DNA of 64,000 nt from assembly GCF_023074185.1 (NCBI RefSeq), contig NZ_JADPKY010000033.1, positions 1 to 64,000 of the forward strand. Reading direction: 5' to 3'. The DNA is from Bradyrhizobium sp. 132 (GTDB lineage Bacteria > Pseudomonadota > Alphaproteobacteria > Rhizobiales > Xanthobacteraceae). Position 1 is the first letter of the stretch. The number at the start of each line of letters is the position of its first letter. This document shows, one piece after another, positions 20,015 through 30,016 of this stretch. Under the pieces are notes generated by a model, which had not been told where the DNA came from, ran no database searches, and worked only from the letters and a program-made list of their open reading frames with translations. Position numbers and translations under genes: made by a program.

Positions 20015-20773
20015 TCAGTTCCGCCGCGGCGGAATCGGGAAATCATAGGCCGCCCCGCCCGCTCTCGGCAGGGAAAAATGCCACCACTCCTTCGAATAGT
20101 TCACAAAGCCTTGCTTCGCCATCGCAGCCACCAGCCGCCTGCGCCAGGCGCGCTGGTCCGGATTAATCGACGGTGCGGCGGTATGCCCTTTCACGTCGGT
20201 GCAGTCATAGCCCGTGCCCATGTCGACGCTGCCTTCCGGCAGCCGCGCCTCGACCGGCGCCGTGCAATCGGCGTAGCTTCTTGACGGGTCGTATCTGCCC
20301 GAATTGTCGGCTTTGAGATCGACCAGGGTGAGATCGAGCGCCGCGCCGGTGGAATGCTGCGAGCGGCTCGCGATGTAGCCGAGGCGGAACAGCTCCGTCT
20401 TGGGAATTTTGGGATTGTAGCGCCGCTCGGCGGCGGTCTCGTGGCCGTTCTGCGACCACCTGACCATGTCGAGCGAGGCCCGCGCCGGCCGGTAGCAGTC
20501 GAACATCTTCAGCGAGAGATTTTGCCCCGCCAGTTCCTGCTGAACGGCCTTCAGCCGCAGCCCCACCTCACGCTTCACGACGCATTCACCGGCGCCATAG
20601 CCGGCCAGCGGACGGCCGACGAAATTGTTCGAGGTGGCGTAACGGATGTCCTGGACGATGCTGGGGTCGATGTCGCGCAAATAGGCGAAACCGCCGGAAA
20701 GCGATTGGGCGTGGGCGGATGAGATTGAGGCGACCGTTAAAAGTACAATCAAAATCAGGCTAGCGGAGCGCAT
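20015..20773 (-). CDS. ddpX: Secreted D-alanyl-D-alanine dipeptidase (VanX/DdpX family)
   Basis: A zinc peptidase that hydrolyses D-Ala-D-Ala, probably for recycling or nutrition in the periplasm. A signal peptide spans about residues 1-23. The VanX active site is intact: Arg95 in FDCYRPARA, zinc ligands His140 and Asp147 in [12 protein letters not shown], catalytic Glu229 and zinc ligand His232 in KEWWHF. The length of 252 residues is typical. The ATG at 20773 starts the signal peptide. The gene lies just upstream of the AidB-like gene on the same strand (19 bases), so they may be co-transcribed. Confidence 0.92.
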   Translation of the reverse strand: MRSASLILIVLLTVASISSAHAQSLSGGFAYLRDIDPSIVQDIRYATSNNFVGRPLAGYGAGECVVKREVGLRLKAVQQELAGQNLSLKMFDCYRPARASLDMVRWSQNGHETAAERRYNPKIPKTELFRLGYIASRSQHSTGAALDLTLVDLKADNSGRYDPSRSYADCTAPVEARLPEGSVDMGTGYDCTDVKGHTAAPSINPDQRAWRRRLVAAMAKQGFVNYSKEWWHFSLPRAGGAAYDFPIPPRRN

Positions 20774-20787
20774 TGAAACTTCCCTCG

Positions 20788-20819
20788 TTCCGGGTTCGAT
20801 GCTTCGCATCGCCCCGGAA
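20788..20819. repeat. Short palindromic element between ddpX and pyrB
   Basis: TTCCGGG...CCCCGGAA with inner CGATGC-TTC-GCATCG forms one long hairpin in the divergent ddpX/pyrB promoter region. Confidence 0.6.
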
Positions 20820-20906
20820 TGCCAGCAAGACAGATCAGGGGATAACTCACCGGTTCGGCTTTGGCCCTTGCCCCCTCAGCCATCCCCGCCTATAGCTCTC
20901 GTTTTA

Positions 20907-21854
20907 ATGACATCGAAATCGACCTTCGTCCTCGGCCACCGGCATTTGCTGGGCATCGAGGGCCTTTCCGCGGCCGACATCACCGGCCTCCTCGACCTGT
21001 CCGAAGAATATGTCGAGGTCAACCGCCAGGTTGACAAGAAGCGCACCGTCCTGCGTGGACGGACGCAGGTGAACCTCTTCTTCGAGGCTTCCACCCGGAC
21101 CCAATCCTCGTTCGAGCTCGCCGGCAAACGGCTGGGCGCCGACGTCATGAATATGTCGGTGTCCTCTTCGTCCATGAAAAAGGGCGAGACGCTGATCGAC
21201 ACCGCGGTGACGCTGAACGCCATGCACCCGGATATCCTGGTGGTCCGGCATCACGCCTCCGGCGCGGTGGAACTGCTGGCCCGCAAGGTCGACGGTTCCG
21301 TGGTCAATGCCGGCGACGGCGCCCATGAGCATCCGACGCAAGCGCTGCTGGATGGCCTCACCATCCGCCGCAACAAGGGCCGCATCGAGGGCCTCGTCGT
21401 CGCGATCTGCGGCGACGTGCTGCATTCGCGCGTCGCCCGCTCCAACATCATCCTGCTCAACACCATGGGCGCGCGCGTCCGTGTCGTCGGCCCCTCGACG
21501 CTGCTGCCGCCGGGGCTCGAACGGATGGGGGTTGAGGTTGCGCGCGACATGCGCGAGGGACTCAACGGCGCGGACATCGTCATGATGCTGCGGCTGCAGC
21601 GTGAGCGCATGAACGGCTCCTTCGTGCCTTCCTCCTCCGAATACTTCCATTATTTCGGGCTGGACCAGAAGAAGCTGGCCTACGCAAAACCTGATGCGCT
21701 GGTGATGCATCCCGGCCCCATGAACCGCGGCGTCGAGATCGACACGGCGGTTGCCGACGGCGCACAGTCCCTGATCCGCGAACAGGTGGAGATGGGGGTC
21801 GCCGTGCGCATGGCCGTGCTGGAAGCGCTCGCCCGTAACCTTCCGAACGCGTGA
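20907..21854 (+). CDS. pyrB: Aspartate carbamoyltransferase catalytic subunit
   Basis: Makes N-carbamoyl-aspartate from carbamoyl phosphate and aspartate in pyrimidine synthesis. A 315-residue protein with the carbamoyl-phosphate signature [13 protein letters not shown] (STRT at 62-65), [11 protein letters not shown] and the C-terminal MHPGPMNRG. The ATG at 20907 was selected; upstream codons cover the palindrome. Its stop overlaps the start of the dihydroorotase homologue, an arrangement known for the pyrB-pyrC' type of ATCase complex. Confidence 0.96.
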   Translation: MTSKSTFVLGHRHLLGIEGLSAADITGLLDLSEEYVEVNRQVDKKRTVLRGRTQVNLFFEASTRTQSSFELAGKRLGADVMNMSVSSSSMKKGETLIDTAVTLNAMHPDILVVRHHASGAVELLARKVDGSVVNAGDGAHEHPTQALLDGLTIRRNKGRIEGLVVAICGDVLHSRVARSNIILLNTMGARVRVVGPSTLLPPGLERMGVEVARDMREGLNGADIVMMLRLQRERMNGSFVPSSSEYFHYFGLDQKKLAYAKPDALVMHPGPMNRGVEIDTAVADGAQSLIREQVEMGVAVRMAVLEALARNLPNA

Positions 21855-23161
21855 TGGCCATGTTGATCGATCGACGACCCATTCTGCTTGCCAATGCCCG
21901 CGTCGTCGATCCCTCCAGGGATTTTGACGGCATCGGCGACGTCCTGATCGCCGACGGCACCATCCGCGAGACCCGCCGCGGCATTGGAGCTGCCGGCGTC
22001 CCGGAAGGCACCGACATCGTCAACTGCTCCGGCAAGATCGTGGCACCCGGCCTGATCGACATGCGCGCCTTTGTCGGCGAACCCGGCTTCAGCCATCGCG
22101 AGACGTTTGCTTCGGCGAGCCAGGCGGCGGCGACCGGGGGCGTCACCACCATCATCTGCCAGCCCGAGACCGAGCCTGTCATCGACAATTCAGCGACCGT
22201 CGACTTCGTGATGCGCCGCGCCCGCGACACCGCAATCGTCAACATCCTGCCGATGGCGGCGCTCACCAAGGGCATGCACGGCGAGGAGATGACCGAGTTC
22301 GGTCTCCTGAAGGCCGCAGGAGCGGTCGCCTTCAGCGACGGTGACAGGAGCGTCACCAACGCGCAGGTGATGCGCTGGGCGCTGACCTACGCGCGCGATT
22401 TCGACGCGCTGATCGTGCATTATACCGAAGATCCCAAGCTGGTCGGCGAAGGCGTGATGAACGAGGGCGAGTTCGCCACGAGACTCGGCCTGATGGGCAT
22501 CCCAAACGCGGCGGAGGCCGTGATGCTGGAACGCGACATGCGCCTCGTCGCGCTTACCGGCGGTCGCTATCACGCGGCTTCGCTGTCTTGCACGGATTCG
22601 CTCGACGTCCTGAAACGCGCCCGCGATGCCGGGCTCCCCGTCACCGCGTCGGTCTCGATCAACCACCTCGCGCTGAACGAGAACGACATCGGGCCCTACC
22701 GGACATTCCTGAAGCTGTCGCCCCCGCTGCGCACGGAGGACGACCGCCGCGCGCTGGTCGCAGCCGTCGCCTCCGGCCTCCTCGACGTCATCATGTCCGA
22801 CCACAATCCGCAAGACGTCGAGGGCAAGCGCCTGCCGTTCGCGGAAGCCGCTCCCGGTGCCGTTGGGCTCGAGACCATGCTGCCAGCGGGCTTGCGGCTC
22901 GTGCATAATGGCGAGCTGGAATTGAAGACGCTGATCCGGGCGATGTCGACCCGACCGGCCGAGATCCTAGGCTTGCCTGGCGGAACCCTGCGCACAGGTG
23001 CCCCGGCCGACGTCATCGTGATCGACCCCGATGTCCCCTGGGTGGTCGATCCCGCCGACCTCAAATCGCCCTGCAAGAACACGCCGTTCGACGAGGCCCG
23101 CTTTACAGGCCGCGTGGTGCGCACCATTGTCGGCGGACGGACGGTGTACGAGCATGTCTGA
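21854..23161 (+). CDS. Dihydroorotase homologue lacking metal ligands (PyrC'/PyrX-like)
   Basis: An amidohydrolase-fold protein of about 435 residues annotated in many genomes as dihydroorotase. The metal-binding HxH, normally in DxHxHxxEPG, reads [10 protein letters not shown] here, with Arg71 and Phe73 in place of both histidines. The HVST-type histidine motif is replaced by ASLSC, and the PHH motif by INH. Only the SDHNPQ aspartate remains. It is therefore probably non-catalytic and a structural partner of PyrB, as shown for PyrC' of Pseudomonas. Coupled translation with pyrB agrees. Starts at GTG 21851 or ATG 21860 are also possible. Confidence 0.88.
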   Translation: MAMLIDRRPILLANARVVDPSRDFDGIGDVLIADGTIRETRRGIGAAGVPEGTDIVNCSGKIVAPGLIDMRAFVGEPGFSHRETFASASQAAATGGVTTIICQPETEPVIDNSATVDFVMRRARDTAIVNILPMAALTKGMHGEEMTEFGLLKAAGAVAFSDGDRSVTNAQVMRWALTYARDFDALIVHYTEDPKLVGEGVMNEGEFATRLGLMGIPNAAEAVMLERDMRLVALTGGRYHAASLSCTDSLDVLKRARDAGLPVTASVSINHLALNENDIGPYRTFLKLSPPLRTEDDRRALVAAVASGLLDVIMSDHNPQDVEGKRLPFAEAAPGAVGLETMLPAGLRLVHNGELELKTLIRAMSTRPAEILGLPGGTLRTGAPADVIVIDPDVPWVVDPADLKSPCKNTPFDEARFTGRVVRTIVGGRTVYEHV

Positions 23162-23178
23162 CGTGCGGAGCTGCAGCC

Positions 23179-23805
23179 ATGGGATCTTCAGACATGGGAT
23201 TTTCAGACATGGGGCTTGAAGCCTTCCTGCCGGTGGCTTTCGTCATCGGCTACCTGCTCGGCTCGATTCCGTTCGGGCTGATTCTGACCAGGCTCGGCGG
23301 TACACAGGATCTGCGCTCGATCGGCTCCGGCAGCATCGGCGCGACCAACGTGCTGCGCACGGGGCGCAAGGGTCTTGCCGCGGCAACCCTGCTGTTCGAC
23401 GCGCTCAAGGGCACCGTGGCCGTGGTGATCGCCGGCTACATCGCGGGTCCCAATGCCGCGATGCTGGCCGGCTTCGGCGCCTTCCTCGGCCATCTCTTCC
23501 CGGTCTGGCTCAAGTTCAAGGGAGGCAAGGGCGTCGCCGTCTATATCGGCATCCTGCTCGGCCTGATCTGGCCGGCAGCGGTGGTGTTCTGCCTGCTCTG
23601 GCTCGCCACCGCAGCCACGACCCGCTACTCATCGCTCTCGGCGCTGGTGGCGGCTTTCATCACGCCGATGTTCCTGTGGTGGTTCGGCCAGCCTGCATTG
23701 TCTGCGCTATCAGCCGTGCTGACGCTGCTGCTGTTCTACGCGCATCGCGAGAACATCAAGCGGCTACAATCGGGCAAGGAAAGCCGCATCGGCGAGAAGG
23801 CCTGA
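23179..23805 (+). CDS. plsY: Glycerol-3-phosphate acyltransferase PlsY
   Basis: Transfers acyl groups from acyl-phosphate to glycerol-3-phosphate, the first step of phospholipid synthesis. An inner-membrane protein of up to 208 residues with motifs [43 protein letters not shown] and AHRENIKRL, all diagnostic of PlsY. The first 30 bases are a 15-base tandem repeat that creates three in-frame ATG starts (23179, 23194, 23209). The core homology begins after the third, so the true start is uncertain. It follows the pyr genes by 17 bases. Confidence 0.95.
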   Translation: MGSSDMGFSDMGLEAFLPVAFVIGYLLGSIPFGLILTRLGGTQDLRSIGSGSIGATNVLRTGRKGLAAATLLFDALKGTVAVVIAGYIAGPNAAMLAGFGAFLGHLFPVWLKFKGGKGVAVYIGILLGLIWPAAVVFCLLWLATAATTRYSSLSALVAAFITPMFLWWFGQPALSALSAVLTLLLFYAHRENIKRLQSGKESRIGEKA

Positions 23806-23952
23806 GCCGGGCATCTACGGATACCGAAGCGGCCCCCTTCTGCATTATGTCCCAAATGCTGTTCGCAACTTGCCGCCGAATCACGGCTGTATGGTGGAAC
23901 GGGTTCCTGGCCTGGCCCTGATCATGGGCATGGCTCTACGCGGTTGCTCAGA

Positions 23953-25146
23953 ATGAGCGAGAAAATTGTCGGCGCGCACGTTGAAGGTGCCTTGCAGGGC
24001 ACGGCGGCAAGCCGGCTGCTCTCGATGACGGACATCTGGTCCAGTGCGCCCTCGCCGTTTCCTGCTCCCAAGCCTGTGCCCGTTTCGCCCCCAGCGCCGC
24101 AGCCTGCTCGCATCGCGCAAGCTCCTCTGACAGTTGAGGCCGTGATCGCGGCCGCACCAGTTGCGCCGGCGCGGCCCAGCGCCAACCCATGGCCGCCGCA
24201 GAAATTGTCGCTGGCACTCCAGGGCGGCGGCACCTTCGCCGCCTTCACCTGGGGCGTGCTGGAGCGACTGCTGGAAGAGCCATCCATCGCGATCGACACC
24301 ATCAGCGGCGCCAGTGCCGGCGCCATCAACGCGCTGCTGCTCGCCTCCGGTTTCGCGGAAGGCGGCCGTGAAGGCGCGCGCGCGCGGCTGAACCGGTTCT
24401 GGATCCGGCTGATGCACGAGGCCTCGTTCCGATCGCTGATGCTGATCGGCGGCTTCTCGCCGGCGGGAAGCTCGGTCGCGTTCGGTCCGACGCTGCGCTC
24501 CGGCCAGTTCGATCCGTTCGATCTCGATCCGCTGCGGCAGGCGCTGTCGCGCGACATCAACTTTTCCGCCTTGCGCGACGCGCGCTGCCCGAAGCTTCTG
24601 ATCGCGGCGACGCGGATCTGCGACGGGCAGCAGCAGATCTTCCGCAACGACGCGATCACCGCCGACGTCGCACTGGCCTCGACCTGTCCGCCGCTGGTTC
24701 ACTGCGCCGTGGAGATCGACGGCGAGGCCTATTGGGACGGCGGCCTCGGCGGCAATCCGCCGCTGCTGCGGCTGGTGCAGGACACGACAAGCTCCGAAAT
24801 CCTGCTCGTCCAGGTCACGCCGGCGCGCGACAGCTACGTGCCGATCACGCTCGCCGCGATCGACCGCCGGCTCGACCAGATCGCGGCCAATGCCGCCCTC
24901 AATGCCGAGATCGCGGCAATCGAATGGACGCAATCGCACGCGGCGTCTTCGCTGCGGCTCTCCAGGATCGCCGCGGAAGATTTCGTCGACGGGCTGGCGC
25001 AGCGCTCATCCACCGATCTCGGCCGCGGCTTCATTCGCGCGCTGCACCGGAGTGGACGCGGGGCCGCGGAGCGCTGGCTCGGGCAAGGCGCGACAGGCGC
25101 GGAGGCCAAACGCGCTCTTCCCGCACCTGAACCGGCGCTAGCCTGA
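23953..25146 (+). CDS. Patatin-like phospholipase
   Basis: A Ser-Asp dyad lipid acyl hydrolase of about 397 residues. The oxyanion-hole motif GGGTFAAFTWG starts at 91, the nucleophile elbow is GASAG with Ser121, and the Asp is in YWDGGLGGNPP around residue 260. Before the catalytic domain lies a roughly 60-residue Pro/Ala-rich, probably disordered extension with no signal peptide. The ATG at 23953 was preferred to a TTG 9 bases earlier. Related Rhizobiales proteins are annotated RssA/patatin. The gene converges with the amidase, overlapping by 9 bases. Confidence 0.9.
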   Translation: MSEKIVGAHVEGALQGTAASRLLSMTDIWSSAPSPFPAPKPVPVSPPAPQPARIAQAPLTVEAVIAAAPVAPARPSANPWPPQKLSLALQGGGTFAAFTWGVLERLLEEPSIAIDTISGASAGAINALLLASGFAEGGREGARARLNRFWIRLMHEASFRSLMLIGGFSPAGSSVAFGPTLRSGQFDPFDLDPLRQALSRDINFSALRDARCPKLLIAATRICDGQQQIFRNDAITADVALASTCPPLVHCAVEIDGEAYWDGGLGGNPPLLRLVQDTTSSEILLVQVTPARDSYVPITLAAIDRRLDQIAANAALNAEIAAIEWTQSHAASSLRLSRIAAEDFVDGLAQRSSTDLGRGFIRALHRSGRGAAERWLGQGATGAEAKRALPAPEPALA

Positions 25147-26382
25147 CTTCGCCAACGCGTTCTCCAGGAACCACGCGGCAGCAAGCGCGCCGGGATCGTT
25201 GCCGAATCGCGCGATCACCTGCACGCCGATCGGCAAGCCCCCGACCTTGTGCACCGGCACGTTGACGCAAGGATTGCCCATCAGCGTCCAGAGCCTGTTG
25301 TAGCGGGGGTCGCCGGTGGAGGCGAGGTCCTTGGCCGGCGGCGTGCCCGGCGCCGAATAGGTGAGCAGCACGTCGACGCCCTCGAACAATTCACTGACCT
25401 CGCGGCGGCCGCGGCGGCTGATCCGGCGTGCGTCGTCGTAGTCCTTCGGCGTCAGGCCGACGGTCGCATCGAGGCTGGCGCGCAGCATCGGCGCGATCTC
25501 GTCGTGATGCTCCGAAAATTCCCAGGCGAGCGCGCGATGCGCCTCAAAATCCTGGATGATCGGATGGATGCGCCAGGCCTCCTGCACCGCCTCCGGCAGA
25601 TCGATGGTCTTCACGCTGGCGCCGGCCTTCTCGGCGGCCTTGATCGCGGCTTGCAGCCCCTCTTCGGCAGCCGGCTCCACAGCGCCGGCAAACTCCTGCC
25701 TGACCACGCCGATGCGCGGCGCCTTCGCCGCGACGATGCCGGAGAATTCGGTGCGACCGGTCATCCCCAGCAGTCCGCGCGCGAGATCTTCCGCGCGCGC
25801 CCCGAACAGGCCGACGGTGTCGAGCGCCCACGAATAGCATTTGACGCCGACCGTCGGCAGCATCCGGAACGACGGCTTGATCGCAGCAGCCCCGCAATAG
25901 GCCGCGGGCCGGATCACCGAGCCGCCGGTCTGCGTGCCCAGCGCCAGCGGGATCATGCCGGCACCGACGGCCGCCGCCGAACCCGAGGACGAGCCGCCCG
26001 GCGTATGGCCGAGATTGTGCGGATTGAGCGTCGGGGTCGGATCGCGCGAGGCGAATGCCGTGGTCGTGGTCTTGCCGATGATGGTGGCGCCCGCCCGCTT
26101 CAGCATCATCACCACAGGCGCGTCGCTGCGCGGCTGCCAGCCGCGATAAATCTCCGAGCCCATCTCGGTCGGAAAATCGGCGGTGTCGATGATGTCCTTG
26201 ATCCCGACCGCGATGCCGCGCAGCGGCCCGGAAGCTTGCGCTTTCGCGGACTTGTCGTGACGGACGAAGGCGCGGACGTCCTTCTCCCGCGCCTCGATCG
26301 CCGCATGCGATTGCGCGATGGCGGCCTCGGGCGAAAGCTCGCCGGCTTCGATGCGGCGCTGGAGATCGGCGAGTGAGATCAT
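25138..26382 (-). CDS. Amidase-signature family hydrolase
   Basis: Hydrolyses an amide of unknown identity. The 414-residue protein has the complete amidase triad: Lys62 in AVGIKDIID, Ser131 in [13 protein letters not shown] and nucleophile Ser155 in [12 protein letters not shown]. It is shorter than GatA and lacks its operon context, so it is not a tRNA amidotransferase subunit. The ATG at 26382 gives a standard N-terminus [16 protein letters not shown]. It is divergent from dprA with about 115 bases between starts. Confidence 0.88.
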   Translation of the reverse strand: MISLADLQRRIEAGELSPEAAIAQSHAAIEAREKDVRAFVRHDKSAKAQASGPLRGIAVGIKDIIDTADFPTEMGSEIYRGWQPRSDAPVVMMLKRAGATIIGKTTTTAFASRDPTPTLNPHNLGHTPGGSSSGSAAAVGAGMIPLALGTQTGGSVIRPAAYCGAAAIKPSFRMLPTVGVKCYSWALDTVGLFGARAEDLARGLLGMTGRTEFSGIVAAKAPRIGVVRQEFAGAVEPAAEEGLQAAIKAAEKAGASVKTIDLPEAVQEAWRIHPIIQDFEAHRALAWEFSEHHDEIAPMLRASLDATVGLTPKDYDDARRISRRGRREVSELFEGVDVLLTYSAPGTPPAKDLASTGDPRYNRLWTLMGNPCVNVPVHKVGGLPIGVQVIARFGNDPGALAAAWFLENALAKSG

Positions 26383-26497
26383 GGCAATACCCTTCTTATT
26401 GGCATCGCTTTTAGCATCGCAACCAAGCCGCGCAAGCGCACGCCGCTGTTGCGCAACGCCCTCAGGTTGTTCCATGCTGTGCCTGCAAGGAGCCGCC

Positions 26498-27616
26498 GTG
26501 GACGCCATCAATCCGAGCGTGGAGCTGACCGAGGCCGACAGGCTCGACCGCCTGCGGCTGATCCGCTCCGACAATGTCGGGCCGCGCACCTTCCGTTCGC
26601 TGGTCAATCATTTCGGCACGGCCCGCGCGGCGCTGGAGCGGCTGCCTGATCTCGCACGCCGCGGTGGCGCGCAGCGTTCGGCGCGCATCTGTAGCGCCGA
26701 CGAGGCGAAGGCCGAGCTTGCCGCAAGCCGCAGGTTCGGCATCGCCTGGCTCGCGCCCGGCGAGGATGGTTATCCGGCCCGGCTCGCAACGCTCGACGAT
26801 GCACCGCCGCTGCTCGCCGTGCGCGGCGACAGTGCAACGTTGATGCGGCCGATCATCGCCATCGTCGGCTCGCGCAACGCCTCGGGCGCTGGACTGAAAT
26901 TCGCCGGTCAGCTTGCCCGCGAGCTTGGCGAGGCCGGCTTTATCATCATCTCGGGGCTCGCCCGCGGCGTCGACCAGGCCGCGCATCGCGCCAGCGTCGA
27001 AAGCGGCACGATCGCGGTGCTCGCCGGCGGACATGATTGCATCTATCCGCCCGAGCACGGCGATTTGCTGGCCTCGATCCTCGACCACGAAGGCGCGGCG
27101 ATTTCCGAGATGCCGCTCGGCCACGAGCCGCGCGCCCGCGACTTTCCCCGCCGCAACCGGCTGATCTCGGGCGCAGCGCTCGGCGTGGTCGTGGTGGAGG
27201 CGGCGCACCGCTCGGGCTCGCTGATCACCGCACGCATGGCGGCCGAACAGGGCCGCGAAGTGTTCGCGGTCCCCGGCTCGCCGCTCGATCCGCGCGCCGC
27301 CGGCACCAATGATCTGATCAAGCAGGGCGCGACGCTCGTCACCGAAGCCGCCGACGTCGTCAACGCGATCCAGCCGATCATGGAGCGGCCGCTGATGCAT
27401 CCGGCGAGAGAACCCGACAGCGAGCCGTTCGAGAGCGATCCGCAAGGGCACGACCGCGACCAGATCACCGGCCTGCTCGGCCCCACGCCTGTCACGATCG
27501 ACGATCTCGTACGGATGTCGGGCGCCTCGCCCGCGATCGTGCGCATCGTGCTCCTGGAGCTGGAACTCGCCGGCCGGCTCGAGCGCCACGGCGGTGGTCT
27601 GGTGTCGCTGCTTTAG
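26498..27616 (+). CDS. dprA: DNA-processing protein DprA
   Basis: Binds incoming single-stranded DNA and loads RecA during natural transformation; widely kept even in bacteria not known to be competent. The Rossmann core is clear: [53 protein letters not shown] and [23 protein letters not shown]-terminal winged-helix (DprA_WH-like) segment, [15 protein letters not shown], follows. A GTG at 26498 is preceded by AAGGAG, giving 372 residues; an ATG at 26474 is an alternative. Confidence 0.93.
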   Translation: MDAINPSVELTEADRLDRLRLIRSDNVGPRTFRSLVNHFGTARAALERLPDLARRGGAQRSARICSADEAKAELAASRRFGIAWLAPGEDGYPARLATLDDAPPLLAVRGDSATLMRPIIAIVGSRNASGAGLKFAGQLARELGEAGFIIISGLARGVDQAAHRASVESGTIAVLAGGHDCIYPPEHGDLLASILDHEGAAISEMPLGHEPRARDFPRRNRLISGAALGVVVVEAAHRSGSLITARMAAEQGREVFAVPGSPLDPRAAGTNDLIKQGATLVTEAADVVNAIQPIMERPLMHPAREPDSEPFESDPQGHDRDQITGLLGPTPVTIDDLVRMSGASPAIVRIVLLELELAGRLERHGGGLVSLL

Positions 27617-28023
27617 GTTTCGTTGCGCTGATCGAAACGCGTCCTTGCAGCCTCGATTTGCGCCAGATGGTCCATCGCCCATTTGCCGAGAGCTTCGACG
27701 GGCTGCGACAGCCCGCGGCCGAGATCGGTCAGCTCGTAGTCTACGCGCGGCGGAATGGTCGGAAAGATCGTGCGCGTGACGAGGCCGTCGCGCTCCAGCC
27801 CGCGCAGCGTCAAGGTCAGCATCCGCTGCGAGATGCCGTTGATCATGCGCTTGAGCTCGTTGAAGCGCCTCGGCCCGCCCCCAAGCATCATGATCACGAA
27901 CACGCTCCATTTGTCGCCGACGCGGGACAGCACGGAGCCGACCCCGCGGCAGTCCGCATGGTTGGGATCCGGCCTCGGTGAGGCAGGCAAATCGATGTGT
28001 GCAGGTTTCAGGGATGTGCCCAT
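27613..28023 (-). CDS. HxlR-family transcriptional regulator, azoR-linked
   Basis: A 136-residue MarR-like winged-helix regulator. [41 protein letters not shown] and [20 protein letters not shown] are the HxlR DNA-binding signature. A Cys at about residue 25 (HADCRGV) lies where redox-sensing HxlR proteins such as YodB and HypR carry their reactive thiol. Divergent from an azoreductase, it probably senses quinone or diazo stress. It overlaps the dprA stop by 4 bases. Confidence 0.9.
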   Translation of the reverse strand: MGTSLKPAHIDLPASPRPDPNHADCRGVGSVLSRVGDKWSVFVIMMLGGGPRRFNELKRMINGISQRMLTLTLRGLERDGLVTRTIFPTIPPRVDYELTDLGRGLSQPVEALGKWAMDHLAQIEAARTRFDQRNET

Positions 28024-28106
28024 GGCTCAAAAAAGTGCGTTCTTGCGGGGATTTCGATAGTCACTCATGTAGCTCTGGTTACAAACATATACCAGGGTGA
28101 CCCCAA

Positions 28107-28706
28107 ATGAAACTCCTCCATCTCGACTCCAGCGTGCTCGGCCCCCACTCCGTCTCCCGGCAGGTCTCCGCCGCTATCGTCGACCGGCTCCGACAGGCGA
28201 CGCCGTCGCTCGACATCGTCTATCGCGATCTGACCCAGACCCCCCTCGCCCACCTCTCCGGCTCGCACCTCGCCGCCGCACAAGGCGCACCTGCGCCGGC
28301 GGAGCTCGGACCCGATCTTGCCGCGAGCGCGGCGGTGGTGGACGAGTTCCTGGCCGCCGACATCATCGTGATCGGCGCACCCATGTACAATTTCACCATT
28401 CCCAGCCAGCTCAAGGCCTGGATCGACCGGGTCCTGGTGGCGGGAAAGACGTTCAGCTACGGGGCGAACGGACCGCAGGGTCTTGCCGGCGGCAAGCGCG
28501 TGATCGTGGCTATCTCGCGCGGCGGCTATTACGGCCCAGCCGCGCTCGGGGAGCATCTCGAAACCTATCTGCGCTGGGTGTTCGGCTTCATCGGCATCAC
28601 CAGCCCCGAGTTCATTTTCGCCGACGGTATTCAGGTTGGTCCGGATCACCGCGAGAAAGCGGTGGCTGGCGCACTTGAGGCGGCCACCAGCTTGCGCGCG
28701 GCGTAA
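28107..28706 (+). CDS. azoR: FMN-dependent NADH-azoreductase / quinone reductase
   Basis: A flavodoxin-like FMN enzyme that reduces quinones and azo bonds with NADH. The 199-residue sequence begins [19 protein letters not shown] (FMN-phosphate loop) and has [20 protein letters not shown] and [10 protein letters not shown], typical AzoR motifs. The 83-base gap to the divergent HxlR regulator contains CTGGT...ACCAG (28075-28095), a weak dyad that may be the operator. Confidence 0.93.
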   Translation: MKLLHLDSSVLGPHSVSRQVSAAIVDRLRQATPSLDIVYRDLTQTPLAHLSGSHLAAAQGAPAPAELGPDLAASAAVVDEFLAADIIVIGAPMYNFTIPSQLKAWIDRVLVAGKTFSYGANGPQGLAGGKRVIVAISRGGYYGPAALGEHLETYLRWVFGFIGITSPEFIFADGIQVGPDHREKAVAGALEAATSLRAA

Positions 28707-28764
28707 AGCTTACGCCGACACCAGCCGCTGCCGGACTCCGGCGGCGGCTGAGAGTTCGACGAAA

Positions 28765-28947
28765 CTAAAACCAGGCGCCCTGAACGCCGAGAATGACGGC
28801 GACGAGCGAAACGAACAGACCGATGCCTGAGAAAAGAGCCACCCCGATGAACTCGGAGGTGTCGGACCGCTTGGCGGGAATGGCGGAACGTTCGGCGTAA
28901 ATACGCGGTGCTGAAATCGACGAAGAAATGCGAGCTGCCTTCGGCAT
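28765..28947 (-). CDS. Small single-helix membrane protein
   Basis: A 60-residue protein with a Ser/Arg-rich N-terminus (MPKAARISSSISAPRIYAER) and one hydrophobic helix FIGVALFSGIGLFVSLVAVIL near the C-terminus. The ATG at 28947 is preceded by AAGGGAGCC. It probably inserts as a C-tail or single-pass inner-membrane protein. There is no known function, and it stands alone between azoR and the SDR gene. Confidence 0.72.
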   Translation of the reverse strand: MPKAARISSSISAPRIYAERSAIPAKRSDTSEFIGVALFSGIGLFVSLVAVILGVQGAWF

Positions 28948-29123
28948 ATCGGGCTCCCTTGAAAATGAGTCTTGTGACCCTCTGCCCGTAAAAGGGTCTT
29001 TGCAGCGCAAGCGAAGGTTCAACGCCTCACGCAAGGTTCAGAAAAAGGTCTCGCAGGACGAGGGAACCGGCCGGCGCAACCGCTTGCCGCGGCGCCGACC
29101 GATTCAATTTTCGCAAAGATTGA

Positions 29124-29897
29124 TCAGCCGCGATAGATCGGCGCGCCGCTCGGAGAAGCGACCGCGCCACCGTCGACGAAGATCTCCTGGCCCTGCACAT
29201 GCGCGGAATCATCGGAGGCGAGGAACAGCACCGTCTTCGCAACGTGATCTGTTTCACCAATGCGGCCGAGCGGCGTCGACAGCGAGATCCGCTTCTCGAA
29301 CGCCTTCTCGGCTTCGGGTGTCGCGGTCGCAGGTCCCCAGATTGGCGTACGGGTCGCGCCGGGCGCGACCACGTTAACGCGGATGCCGCGCGGCGACAGT
29401 TCTGATGCCATGATCCGCGCCATCGCGCGCACGCCCGCCTTCGCAGCTCCGTAAGCCGAGTAGCCGGGAATGCCGAGCACGGAGATCACCGAGCCGTTGA
29501 GGACAATCGAGGCATTATCGTTGAGATAGGGCAGCGCCGACTGAACGGCGAAGAACACGCCGGTGAGGTTCGTGCGGATGACCTTCTCGAAGACCTCCAG
29601 CGTCGACGAACCGAGCGGCGTGCCGCCGGCGATCCCGGCATTGGCGAACACGATGTCGAACTTGCCGAATTTTTCGGCGCCCTTCTTGATTGCAGCTTCC
29701 GTCGCGGCGATGTCAGTGGCGTCGGCAGCGAGCGCGAGCGCGTTCGGGCCAAGCTCTTTCGCCGCCGCCTCCAGCGTCTCCTTGTTGCGCCCGGTGATCA
29801 CCACCTTGGCGCCCTCGGCCACGAAAAGTTTCGCCGTTGCCAATCCAATGCCGCTGTTGCCGCCGGTGATCAGGGCCGTCTTGTTCTTCAGTCTCAC
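29124..29897 (-). CDS. Short-chain dehydrogenase/reductase (SDR)
   Basis: An NAD(P)-dependent oxidoreductase of the classical SDR type, 257 residues. TGGNSGIGLA (11-20) binds the cofactor, NAGIAGG follows, and the catalytic motif is YSAYGAAKAG, with VNVVAPGATRTP after it. A GTG at 29897 preceded by GGAGG was chosen; ATGs at 29918 and 29921 lie inside a palindrome and encode unlike sequence. It is divergent from an HxlR regulator across two 18-base inverted arms, so probably repressed by it. The substrate is unknown. Confidence 0.9.
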   Translation of the reverse strand: MRLKNKTALITGGNSGIGLATAKLFVAEGAKVVITGRNKETLEAAAKELGPNALALAADATDIAATEAAIKKGAEKFGKFDIVFANAGIAGGTPLGSSTLEVFEKVIRTNLTGVFFAVQSALPYLNDNASIVLNGSVISVLGIPGYSAYGAAKAGVRAMARIMASELSPRGIRVNVVAPGATRTPIWGPATATPEAEKAFEKRISLSTPLGRIGETDHVAKTVLFLASDDSAHVQGQEIFVDGGAVASPSGAPIYRG

Positions 29898-29908
29898 GCT
29901 CGCCTCCA

Positions 29909-29967
29909 GTGGTTGCATCATAAAACTAGATTGCCATCTAGGGCCTATGGTTTTATGATGCAACCAC
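29909..29967. promoter_or_regulatory. Perfect 18-base inverted repeat, candidate HxlR operator
   Basis: GTGGTTGCATCATAAAAC at 29909-29926 and its exact complement GTTTTATGATGCAACCAC at 29950-29967 flank a 23-base centre containing a smaller dyad, TAGAT-TGCC-ATCTA. It lies between the SDR start and the HxlR regulator start. Each arm is long enough to hold half of a face-to-face promoter or one regulator dimer site. Confidence 0.8.
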
Positions 29968-30016
29968 ACAAGCGCGTGACTGATGTCAAAACGCACGGCA
30001 CGACGGAACGAAGACG

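Noticed and set aside
28075..28095. A weak CTGGT...ACCAG dyad in the azoR/hxlR gap
   Set aside because: The arms are only 5 bases and the inner positions do not pair; kept only as a note in the azoR entry, not as a finding.
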